64,000 bases of DNA from Hyphomonadaceae bacterium (GTDB lineage Bacteria > Pseudomonadota > Alphaproteobacteria > Caulobacterales > Aquidulcibacteraceae). The notes below the pieces were generated by a model. That model did no database searches. It saw only the letters and a list, made by a program, of their open reading frames with translations, and had not been told where the DNA came from. The translations under genes were made by a program, and so were the position numbers. The stretch covers positions 1-64,000 of the forward strand of contig JAEUMT010000025.1 of the NCBI GenBank assembly GCA_016791365.1. Direction: 5' to 3'. Each line of letters opens with the position of its first letter. The stretch's first letter is position 1. Positions 25,207-33,447 of the stretch are shown here, piece after piece.

Positions 25207-25761
25207 ATGCGCACCCTCCTTCTCACCGGCGCGTTTATGGCAATGCTGGCTGCGCCGGCTTGGGCGGACGATTGGGGAAGCGACGTCGAAGTGATGAGCG
25301 TCGAAGATCTCGAGGCGCATCGCGGCGGGTTTGAGATCGGCAATCTGAGCGTCAATTTTGGCGCAACCGTCACCACACTCGTGAACGGCGTTCCCGCCCT
25401 CGTGACTACGCTCACATGGACGGACGTAGGCTCGTTGGTCCAACAGACCGTCGGCGATGTCGGGCAGAACATCGCCAACATGACGCAAGAGCAACGTACC
25501 GCGCTCGGCCTTGATGGATTGGGCGATGCGGGCGGCGTCGTAATCAATGACGAAGCCGGGGTCACAGCCTTGGTTCACAACATTACCGAAGGCTCCCTGC
25601 AGAACATCATCATAAACAATGCGACAGGCCGGGACCTGTCCCAGCAGGTGGATGTGACGCTGACGCTGCCGGGCTTCGAGCTGGTCCAGGACGCGCTGGC
25701 GATCGAGATGTTCGGTATCCGTATCAACGACGACCTGCGCGGGTTCGACCCGGGCGGCTAG
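25207..25761 (+). CDS. Second small Sec-exported protein with a double-glycine leader motif
   Basis: A 184-residue protein whose ATG directly follows the stop of the peptidase gene. The signal peptide is MRTLLLTGAFMAMLAAPAWA. Then comes EVMSVEDLEAHRGG, matching the leader consensus at Met-12, Ser-11, Leu-7 and Gly-Gly. The mature portion (about 145 residues) is mostly beta-prone with LQNIIINNATGRDLSQQVDV, similar in pattern to the end of the first small protein. It ends FDPGG. Likely a second peptidase substrate. The family is not recognised. Confidence 0.8.
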   Translation: MRTLLLTGAFMAMLAAPAWADDWGSDVEVMSVEDLEAHRGGFEIGNLSVNFGATVTTLVNGVPALVTTLTWTDVGSLVQQTVGDVGQNIANMTQEQRTALGLDGLGDAGGVVINDEAGVTALVHNITEGSLQNIIINNATGRDLSQQVDVTLTLPGFELVQDALAIEMFGIRINDDLRGFDPGG

Positions 25762-25875
25762 CCCCTGCCCTCGGCTACCGCCCCGCACAAGGCGCCCGCC
25801 GGACCTTTCAAACGGCGAAAACCCCTTGGCCACGGCGAAAAGAGCCGATAGGCGTGTCCCCCGAAGGGGAAAACC

Positions 25876-28485
25876 ATGCGTATTTCTGGCGGCGTTTGGC
25901 GGGCTGGCGAGTTCTTCTGGGACGGCCCGGAATCTGGTTCCAGCGCGCTGCTCGGCGGCGACGATCTTGGCGGCCGGCAGAACGCGATCACCCCACCGGT
26001 CCAACAAATCGTTGAACCGCCGGATATCGCTGGCAACACCTCCACGACGGCGACGCTGACGATCGGCGGCTCCGAGACCGGCGCGCTGCAAGTGTTCGGC
26101 GATGATGATTGGTTCGCGGTTCAACTGGTCGCCGGCCAGAGCTACGTGTTTACGCTCACACCGGGCGCCTTGTCGCCCATGCAAGACCCCTATCTCGAAA
26201 TCTACAACTCCGCCGGTTCGCTCATCGGCTTCGACGATGACGGCGGCGTAGGCACCAATTCGATCCTGCGTTGGACGGCCACCGAGTCAGGCACGTTCTA
26301 TATCAACGCACGTGCATGGGAAGAAGGCGGCACAAGCCCGAGCTATTCCGGCACCGGTTCGTACACGATCACCGGCGCGCTCGGCGCCCCACAAAATCCG
26401 CTCGATACAATCAATCTCGGTTTCGCGGCGCCGTTGCACATCGACGTGTATTTCAGCGTTGGCACCGAAACCCAGTCGTTTGGACCGCCAGGCAATCAAA
26501 CGAGCGTTACGTCGCTGCGGAGTTGGACGGCCGCCGAGATCGCGCAAGCCATGGCCGCGCTGCAGGTGTATTCAAGCTATACGAACCTGACGTTCGCGCA
26601 GACCGCAACGCAAGGAAGCGCCGAATGGGTGCTTACTTTGGGTGACCTGGAGTCCGGCACGCTCGGCTGGTTCGCGACATATAATGGCGTTGGCTACGGC
26701 GCGTTCGCACCGGACGGGACCGGCTGGTCCACGGCGCCTGGCGGCGGATTGAATCAGGGCGGCCTTGGCTGGGTGACGCTCATCCATGAATTCGGTCACG
26801 GCCTCGGCCTCGCGCACCCGCACGACAACGGCGGCGTGAGCGAAGTGATGCAAGGCGTCACCGGGCCGTTCAATTCGGTTGGAAGCTTCGCGCTCAACCA
26901 GGGCGTTTACACGACCATGACCTATAATGACGGTTGGGTCTCGCAATTTGGCGGCGGCCAAACCGGATACGGATCTCAAGGCACGCCAATGGCGCTCGAT
27001 CTGGCGCTGCTGCAGCAGCGCTACGGAGCCAATGCGACCGCGAATGCGGGCGACACGTTCTACGTCTTGCCGACGGCGAACCAAGCCGGGACATTCTTCA
27101 GCGCCATTTGGGACACGAGCGGCAACGATACGATCGTGCAAACAGGCTCCGTGGGCGCGACCATCGATCTTCGTGCGGCGACGATCCAGAATGCCGTCGG
27201 CGGCGGCGGATGGGTGTCGTTCGTGACCAGCATCAACGGCGGCTACACGATCGCCAATGGCGTCGTCATCGAAAACGCAACCGGCAGCACGGGCGCCGAC
27301 ACGCTGACGGGCAACAGCGCCGCAAACACGCTGACCGGCAACGGCAACAACGACGTACTCCGCGGCGGCGCAGGCAACGACACGTTGATCGGCGGCGCAG
27401 GCGTCGATCAGATGTTTGGCGAAGACGGCGACGACGTCATTTTCTGGGATTTCGTCGACAGCGAAGCCAACGTGCAAGGCGGCGCGGGGACTGACACGTT
27501 CGCCTTCACCAGCGGCAGCGCGCCGACGACGTTCAATCTCGTGGCGCAGGGTTTTGAAGCAGCCGAGGGCCGCTTCACCGACACAGGCTCAAATCCATGG
27601 GCCACGCGCACCGACGCGTACGACACGCTCTGGCGCCTGGACGTATCGACCACCGTCAACGACAACGGCACACGCGAAATCACCGATTACGACCAGGCCA
27701 ACACCGTGGGCTGGTCGAGCTTCGTCACCCGCCAGGATGCGCTGAGCCGCACCACCGAAACCATCCTCACCTATGATGACGGCGTCCGCGACATCACCAA
27801 TTACGACGCGGATAGCTCTGTCTTCTGGACCAGCTTCGTCACGCGTCAGGATGCGTTGGCCCGCACCACCGAGACGCTGCTCATTCACGACGACGGCACC
27901 CGCGACACCACCAATTTCGACGGCGACAACACCCAGTTCTGGACCAGCTTCGTCACCCGTCGCGATGCGCTTGCCCGCACCACCGAGAGCCTCCTGATCC
28001 ACGATGACGGCGTCCGCGACACCACCAATTACGACGCTGACAATTCACAATTCTGGACCAGCTTCGTCACCCGCCGCGACGCGCTTGCCCGCACCACCGA
28101 GAGCCTGCTCATTCACGATGACGGCGTGCGCGACACCACCAATTACGACGCCGATAATTCGCAATTCTGGACTAGCTTCGTCACCCGCCGCGATGCGCTC
28201 GGCCGGCAAACCGAGAGCCTGCTGATCCACGACGACGGCACCCGCGACACCACCAATTTCGATCCCGAGAACGCCGTCTTCTGGTCAAGCTTCGTGACCC
28301 GGCGCGACAATCTGGGCCGCACCGCCGACACCCTGCTCATCTATGACGACGGCCGCCGCGATTCCACCGACTACGACGAGGCCAACGTCCACGACTGGGC
28401 CAATGTCCTCTACCGCTATGACAGCGGCGGCATCCTCCAGCAGACCGTCATCACCTACGACGACGGACGCATCGAAATTATCTGA
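25876..28485 (+). CDS. Secreted M10 (serralysin-like) metalloprotease with RTX and 38-residue repeats
   Basis: A zinc protease of 869 residues. Residues about 55-165 form a PPC-type domain (SETGALQVFGDDDWFAVQL). The metzincin domain follows with HEFGHGLGLAH (His304, Glu305, His308, His314) and the Met-turn region TTMTYND. RTX nonapeptides GADTLTGNS...GGAGNDTLIGGAGVDQMFG lie at about 470-525. From about 575 to the end there are eight 38-residue units of the WTSFVTRRDALGRTTESLL type. There is no N-terminal signal, so C-terminal type I secretion by the upstream transporter is expected. The start follows a GAAGGGG sequence. Confidence 0.9.
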   Translation: MRISGGVWRAGEFFWDGPESGSSALLGGDDLGGRQNAITPPVQQIVEPPDIAGNTSTTATLTIGGSETGALQVFGDDDWFAVQLVAGQSYVFTLTPGALSPMQDPYLEIYNSAGSLIGFDDDGGVGTNSILRWTATESGTFYINARAWEEGGTSPSYSGTGSYTITGALGAPQNPLDTINLGFAAPLHIDVYFSVGTETQSFGPPGNQTSVTSLRSWTAAEIAQAMAALQVYSSYTNLTFAQTATQGSAEWVLTLGDLESGTLGWFATYNGVGYGAFAPDGTGWSTAPGGGLNQGGLGWVTLIHEFGHGLGLAHPHDNGGVSEVMQGVTGPFNSVGSFALNQGVYTTMTYNDGWVSQFGGGQTGYGSQGTPMALDLALLQQRYGANATANAGDTFYVLPTANQAGTFFSAIWDTSGNDTIVQTGSVGATIDLRAATIQNAVGGGGWVSFVTSINGGYTIANGVVIENATGSTGADTLTGNSAANTLTGNGNNDVLRGGAGNDTLIGGAGVDQMFGEDGDDVIFWDFVDSEANVQGGAGTDTFAFTSGSAPTTFNLVAQGFEAAEGRFTDTGSNPWATRTDAYDTLWRLDVSTTVNDNGTREITDYDQANTVGWSSFVTRQDALSRTTETILTYDDGVRDITNYDADSSVFWTSFVTRQDALARTTETLLIHDDGTRDTTNFDGDNTQFWTSFVTRRDALARTTESLLIHDDGVRDTTNYDADNSQFWTSFVTRRDALARTTESLLIHDDGVRDTTNYDADNSQFWTSFVTRRDALGRQTESLLIHDDGTRDTTNFDPENAVFWSSFVTRRDNLGRTADTLLIYDDGRRDSTDYDEANVHDWANVLYRYDSGGILQQTVITYDDGRIEII
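27598..28485 (+). repeat. Eight tandem 114-bp coding repeats, copy 1
   Basis: The segment encodes eight units of 38 residues (the first and last degenerate) with the pattern W-x-SFVTR-x-DALGRTTE, IHDDGxRDTTN and a closing D-x-x-F. Adjacent units are strongly similar at DNA level. The same array recurs at 30610-31497 in the next gene, including the terminal stretch up to the stop codon. Confidence 0.9.
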
Positions 28486-28566
28486 CACGGGCCAGCTGCA
28501 CTCCCAGCAGCCACGGCGCGTTGAAATCGGCCTCCCTCGTGCTAATTCTGCGGCCAAGGGGGGACC

Positions 28567-31497
28567 ATGCCGCAATATCCGGCTGTCATTCAGCTGTCGC
28601 AACTCAACGGTGCGAATGGCTTCCGATTCTTGGGCGACACAGTGCTGGGCAACGCCGGCTTTTCTGTCGCTTCCGCCGGCGATGTGAACGGCGATGGCTT
28701 CGAGGACATCCTCGTTTCCGCGCCCAGCGCCAACCAGCCGGTGGATGGCGCGGGCGCCGTCTATGTAATCTTCGGGCGCGCCGCCGGATTTACCGCAACC
28801 CTCAATCCCGCCGATCTCAACGGCGCGAATGGATTTCGATTTGAAGGCGCCTTTGACGACAGCCGCCTCCGACAGGTCTCCAGCGCCGGCGACTTCAACG
28901 GAGATGGCTACGGCGATATCATCTTCTCTACCGACCACGCTGCGACGGATGGCGGCGCATATGTCGTGTTCGGCCGTTCGAGCTTTTCGGCGGTTACCTC
29001 GGTTAGCGCACTGAACGGCGCGCACGGATTTTTCGTGCCGCAATCGCAAGGCTCATCGGTCGGACACGTTGATTTCAATGACGATGGATTGAGCGACCTC
29101 ATCATCGGCGCGTCACACCAATCGCTATCCCCTGAAACCAACGCCCAGGGCATCACCTACGTCATTTACGGCACGCGCAACGCGATGAGTTCAACGTTCG
29201 ATGTCGCAACACTGAACGGCTCGAACGGTTTTCGCATGGTCGGCGTCGCGTTGGGCGCGACGGCGGGTACTGACGTCGGAGGCATTCAGGATTTCAACGG
29301 CGACGGCAGAGAAGACCTCGTCATCACCGCGCCCAATGCGGACGTCGTCGTGGGATCAACTCGGCATGACGCCGGCATGACGTATGTGGTCTTTGGCAGG
29401 CAATCCGCCATGCCGGCGTCATTCGACCTGGGGTCTCTGGGCGCATTCCAGGGCGTTCGGGTGCTCGGCTCGGTTCAGAACAGCGCCCTCGGCGTCAGCG
29501 CCTCGGGCCTGGGTGACGTGAACGGCGACGGGTACGACGATCTCGGCATCGGCGCGCGCATGGATAATTTCGCAGGCCGCGTTTACGTCGTGCTCGGACG
29601 CGCTTCGCAACAGCAAATCGACATGGATCTTGCCGGTCCGCATCCCAATACGCTCACCACCATCACGATCGGCGCGTCCAGCTCCCATGCATACGAAGTC
29701 TCGGGCGTTGGCGACATCAACGGCGATGGATTCAATGACATTCTCATAGGCGCGTATGGCGGAGGCCAAGGCGCCGCTTATGTCGTGTTTGGTCAAGCGA
29801 CGATGCCGAGCGGCGTCAGCCTGAATTCACTCACCGGCGAGAACGGCTTCAAGCTGAGCGGCGCCGGACAATGGGTGGGTTTCACCGTCAGCAGCGGCGA
29901 CTTCAACGGCGACGGCTTCTCCGACATTCTTCTCGGTTCGCCACAATCGAGCAACGGCATCACAGGCGCCGGCGAGGCGTTCATCGTATTTGGCCGCGCG
30001 CCGGACGCGGCGGTTACGCGCGTCGGCTCGGCCGCCGCGCAGTCCATTCTCGGCGGCGCGTTTGGCGACACGCTCGATGGCAGAAATGGCGATGACACGC
30101 TGATCGGCAATGGCGGCGACGATGTGTTGATTGGCGGCCAAGGCGCGGACGCGCTCATCGGCGGCAACGGCAGCGACACCGCAAGCTACGCGAATTCGAA
30201 CTTTGCCTCCGGCACGCTGATAGATCTCGCCAACCCGGGCGTGAACGATGGCGAGGCCGCCGGCGATACCTACTCCGGCGTCGAGAATATTATTGGCACG
30301 TCACTCGGCGATACGATCAACGGCAACGAAGCCGACAATCGCCTTGAAGGCCGCAACGGCGACGATCGGCTCGAAGGGCGCAACGGCGCTGACACACTCG
30401 ACGGCGGCGCCGGCTCAGACTCACTTTTCGGCGGCGACGGCGACGATACCGTCTTCTACGACGCCTCGGACAATCAGGCGAACGTCCAAGGCGGCGCCGG
30501 CGCCGACACGCTCGTCTTCACAAGTGGCAGTGCGCCAACATCATTCAATTTGGCCTCCCATGGCTTTGAAGCTGCTGAAGGCCGGCTCACCGATACGGGC
30601 GCCAACGCGTGGGCGACACGCACCGAGATCTACGATGCGCTCTGGCGGCTCGATATCAGCACGTTGGTGAATGATGATGGCACAAGGGAGATCGTCGACC
30701 TTGATCAAATGAACAGCGTCAATTGGTCAAGTTTCGTGACCCGTCAGGACGCTCTGGGCCGCACCGTGGAAACGGTGCTGACGTATGATGACGGCGTCTA
30801 TGACGTGACCAATCTCGATCCCGTCAATGCGCAGTTTTGGACCAGTTTCGTTACACGCTACGATGCGCTCGGTCACACGACCGAGAGTCTGCTCATCCAC
30901 GACGATGGCACGCGCGATACAACCAACTTCGATCCTGATAATTCACAATTCTGGACGAGCTTCGTCACCCGCCGCGATGCGCTGGGCCGCACCACCGAAA
31001 GCCTGCTCATTCACGATGACGGCGTCCGCGACACCACCAATTACGACGCTGACAATTCGCAATTCTGGACCAGCTTCGTCACGCGGCGCGATGCGCTCGG
31101 GCGCACCACCGAAAGCCTCCTTATCCACGACGATGGCACCCGCGACACAACCAATTTCGACGGCGACGGTTCACAATTCTGGACCAGTTTCGTCACACGA
31201 CGCGACGCCTTGGGCCGCACGACAGAGAGCCTGCTCATCCACGACGACGGCACACGGGATACAACCAACTTCGATCCCGAAAACACGGTGTTCTGGGAGA
31301 GCTTCGTGACCCGCCGCGACGCACTAGGGCGAACGACAGACACTCTGCTCATCTATGACGACGGCAGACGCGATTCCACCGACTACGACGAGGCCAATGT
31401 TCACGACTGGGCCAACGTCGTCTATCGCTATGACGGCGGCGGCATCCTCCAGCAAACCGTCATCACCTATGACGACGGGCGCATCGAAATTATCTGA
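28567..31497 (+). CDS. FG-GAP/RTX surface protein with the same C-terminal 38-residue repeats
   Basis: A 976-residue secreted protein. Residues about 1-480 contain around seven FG-GAP (integrin alpha beta-propeller) units, for example VASAGDVNGDGFEDILVSAP then AVYVIFGRA. RTX calcium repeats (LDGRNGDDTLIGNGGDDVLI and a second block GDGDDTVFYD) lie at about 493-635. From about 682 to the end there are eight 38-residue units nearly identical to those of the protease upstream. No N-terminal signal is present, so it is a type I secretion substrate by inference. It may be an adhesin or Ca-binding surface protein. GGGGGGA precedes ATG 28567. Confidence 0.9.
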   Translation: MPQYPAVIQLSQLNGANGFRFLGDTVLGNAGFSVASAGDVNGDGFEDILVSAPSANQPVDGAGAVYVIFGRAAGFTATLNPADLNGANGFRFEGAFDDSRLRQVSSAGDFNGDGYGDIIFSTDHAATDGGAYVVFGRSSFSAVTSVSALNGAHGFFVPQSQGSSVGHVDFNDDGLSDLIIGASHQSLSPETNAQGITYVIYGTRNAMSSTFDVATLNGSNGFRMVGVALGATAGTDVGGIQDFNGDGREDLVITAPNADVVVGSTRHDAGMTYVVFGRQSAMPASFDLGSLGAFQGVRVLGSVQNSALGVSASGLGDVNGDGYDDLGIGARMDNFAGRVYVVLGRASQQQIDMDLAGPHPNTLTTITIGASSSHAYEVSGVGDINGDGFNDILIGAYGGGQGAAYVVFGQATMPSGVSLNSLTGENGFKLSGAGQWVGFTVSSGDFNGDGFSDILLGSPQSSNGITGAGEAFIVFGRAPDAAVTRVGSAAAQSILGGAFGDTLDGRNGDDTLIGNGGDDVLIGGQGADALIGGNGSDTASYANSNFASGTLIDLANPGVNDGEAAGDTYSGVENIIGTSLGDTINGNEADNRLEGRNGDDRLEGRNGADTLDGGAGSDSLFGGDGDDTVFYDASDNQANVQGGAGADTLVFTSGSAPTSFNLASHGFEAAEGRLTDTGANAWATRTEIYDALWRLDISTLVNDDGTREIVDLDQMNSVNWSSFVTRQDALGRTVETVLTYDDGVYDVTNLDPVNAQFWTSFVTRYDALGHTTESLLIHDDGTRDTTNFDPDNSQFWTSFVTRRDALGRTTESLLIHDDGVRDTTNYDADNSQFWTSFVTRRDALGRTTESLLIHDDGTRDTTNFDGDGSQFWTSFVTRRDALGRTTESLLIHDDGTRDTTNFDPENTVFWESFVTRRDALGRTTDTLLIYDDGRRDSTDYDEANVHDWANVVYRYDGGGILQQTVITYDDGRIEII
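30610..31497 (+). repeat. Eight tandem 114-bp coding repeats, copy 2
   Basis: This is a direct repeat of 27598-28485. The two arrays have the same number of units (eight), the same first unit (WATRT start) and the same last unit (WANV start, ending DDGRIEII). Only scattered substitutions distinguish them, showing a duplicated module shared by two otherwise unrelated proteins. Confidence 0.9.
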
Positions 31498-31592
31498 CAA
31501 AGAGGCGCCGCGGCGCGCTCAAGAAACAGCCGCGTGTTGAGCGCATGCGGCTTAAGACCTATAACCTGCATGCGCAGTAAGGACGCCAGCGA

Positions 31593-32378
31593 ATGAGCAG
31601 CCCGTTTCGAACCGTCAGCCTGTCCGCGGAACTTGTGGACGAGGCCAACAAGGCGTTCGACTGGCGCGCGGCTACCGAACTGCCGAACGGTTTGATGCTT
31701 GGCCGCATGTTCGAGCACAAGCGCGCCGTGCCTCAAACAATCCCCGACAAACGGATTGTGCAGCTCAATTCAATCGTCGGGTTGCAAGGCAAGAGCGTGC
31801 TGGAAATCGGATGCTTCGAGGGCATCCACACGATCGGCCTGCGGACATTCACCGACAATGTCACCGCGATCGATGTGCGCCCGACAAACGTGTTCAAGGC
31901 GCTGGCGCGCCTCAGCTTTCACGGCGCCGATGCAAAAGTCTTCGTCGCCGACTGCGAAAAGCTCGACCAAAGCTTCGGTCAATTCGATGTCATCTTCCAC
32001 TTTGGCGTTCTGTATCACCTGATGCAGCCGGTTCAGCATCTGAAGGCGCTGGGCGCGATGGGGGATATACTCTTCCTCGACACGCACGTTGCGGCGTCGG
32101 AAGCAGAGCTAGGCAGCGAGAACGTTGATGGGCGCGACTATCAATTCGCGCTGTTCAATGAAGGCGGATGGACTGATCCATTCTCTGGCAAGGACGATTC
32201 GTCGAAGCACCTCACGCTGGCGAGTTTGCAGGACGCCATCGGAAATGCCGGCTTTAGCGCCCAGCGCCTGCTCAACTTCCGCATGGAGCGCAACGGCCCC
32301 CGGGTGCTCATCATCGCATCGCGGACGTTGACGCTAGAAGGTGTCGCATCCGTCTCGCCCGACGCGCCGACGAGCTGA
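31593..32378 (+). CDS. SAM-dependent methyltransferase (class I)
   Basis: A 261-residue protein with a class I motif I, SVLEIGCFEGIHTIGLRTF, at about residue 70. An acidic residue ends strand two (VTAIDVRPTN), and the motif IV region is QFDVIFHFGVLYHLMQPVQHLKALG. The substrate is unknown; the surrounding glycosyltransferases suggest a sugar or glycolipid. It is the first gene of the polysaccharide cluster after the RTX genes, convergent with the methyltransferase at 32383 (4-bp gap). Confidence 0.85.
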   Translation: MSSPFRTVSLSAELVDEANKAFDWRAATELPNGLMLGRMFEHKRAVPQTIPDKRIVQLNSIVGLQGKSVLEIGCFEGIHTIGLRTFTDNVTAIDVRPTNVFKALARLSFHGADAKVFVADCEKLDQSFGQFDVIFHFGVLYHLMQPVQHLKALGAMGDILFLDTHVAASEAELGSENVDGRDYQFALFNEGGWTDPFSGKDDSSKHLTLASLQDAIGNAGFSAQRLLNFRMERNGPRVLIIASRTLTLEGVASVSPDAPTS

Positions 32379-32382
32379 AACC

Positions 32383-33447
32383 TCAGCTCTTCCAAAGCGC
32401 GAAAGCGAAATCCTTCTGATTGGGCGCGGCGACGATCGTCGAGCCCGATATCAAGCCCTGGTGTTTGAGGAAGTCCGCAACATCCGCGAAGGTCTCGGGC
32501 GTGAAGAAATTCACGTGGATCGAATAATCACGCTGGATGAGCGAGGCCGGTGAAACCTCCGGCGCCGTCCAGCGCGTCCAACGCTCGTACTTCGCCAGCG
32601 GAATATCGTGACCCGGAGACTCCGCCTCGGCCAACGCCTCGCTTAAGGTCGTGACGGGCTGGCGACAATCGAACGTGTAGCGAGGATCAGGCGTAACGCC
32701 GGCAATCACCCCGCCCGGTTTCAGCACACGCAACCAATTCCGCAACACGCGTAGCGGATTGGCCAAATGCTCGAAAACATGGTTGGAAAACACGAAGTCC
32801 AACTGTCCCTCGGGAAATTCATCGAGACTTACCGCCGAGCCCACCACGTACCGTGACGCGAGTTCGGACGGCACAGTAACATCAGTGCGTCCCTTGGTAT
32901 ATTTCGCGCTCCACTCTTCCAGCGGACATGACTCAACATAGCTTACGTCGACATCGTCCGCGGGCAGAACGCTCGGTGAAATGCCGGGGCCGACTTCAAG
33001 GCCGACGCCGCGCGCGAGCCGAAGCACGGATGCGCGCATGCTAATCTGCGGACCGACCGCGAGTGCTCCCCCTTCGGACGCAGATATCTCGATGTCAAAC
33101 GCATCGGCGAAATCCCGCTCGACCGGCCAATGGAAGACAATCTGCTTCGGCGCGTCGCCGATGCCGGCTTGAATGGCTGCAAGCTCAGCCTTCACGCCGC
33201 GTGGCGCCTCGATCGAAATGACGAGCGGCGCCTGTAAATTCACCGACGCCCAACGCCAATTCGGGCTCTGAGGGCGCACGCGCAGCGCCGTAAACTCATG
33301 CGCGTTCGCGATCCTCAGCCGCGCCCCTTTTTCAAACTGAACACCGCGCTGCGTTCCGCCCTGCCATTTCAGCGCGCGCGCTTCACCCGCCCCTTCCAGC
33401 CATTGGATTGAGCGATCCTTCCGGTTGACCAGATCGAACAGATTCAC
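32383..33447 (-). CDS. SAM-dependent methyltransferase with an N-terminal beta domain
   Basis: A 354-residue protein. The first 130 residues look like a beta-rich, carbohydrate-associated domain (NWRWASVNLQAPLVISIEAP). The C-terminal half is a methyltransferase-type domain: GVGLEVGPGISPSV as motif I, LDFVFSNHVFEHLANPLRVL as motif IV and WLRVLKPGGVIAGVTPD as motif V/VI. It starts with GTG overlapping the stop of the upstream gene (GTGA on the minus strand), so it is coupled to the glycosyltransferase-like gene at 33444. A role in modifying a surface glycan is inferred from context. Confidence 0.82.
   Translation of the reverse strand: MNLFDLVNRKDRSIQWLEGAGEARALKWQGGTQRGVQFEKGARLRIANAHEFTALRVRPQSPNWRWASVNLQAPLVISIEAPRGVKAELAAIQAGIGDAPKQIVFHWPVERDFADAFDIEISASEGGALAVGPQISMRASVLRLARGVGLEVGPGISPSVLPADDVDVSYVESCPLEEWSAKYTKGRTDVTVPSELASRYVVGSAVSLDEFPEGQLDFVFSNHVFEHLANPLRVLRNWLRVLKPGGVIAGVTPDPRYTFDCRQPVTTLSEALAEAESPGHDIPLAKYERWTRWTAPEVSPASLIQRDYSIHVNFFTPETFADVADFLKHQGLISGSTIVAAPNQKDFAFALWKS

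Noticed and set aside
25762-25875. Repeated GGCGAAAA segments before the protease gene as a riboswitch candidate
   Set aside because: No known aptamer core was matched; a plain leader with a GAAGGGG ribosome site explains the start.
25150-26184. A 344-codon minus-strand frame across the second small protein and the protease start
   Set aside because: It overlaps two well-supported plus-strand genes and shows no domain.
27598-28485. Possible RHS toxin C-terminus
   Set aside because: The YD-like resemblance is loose, there is no core-closing DPxG motif, no variable toxin tip and no immunity gene.
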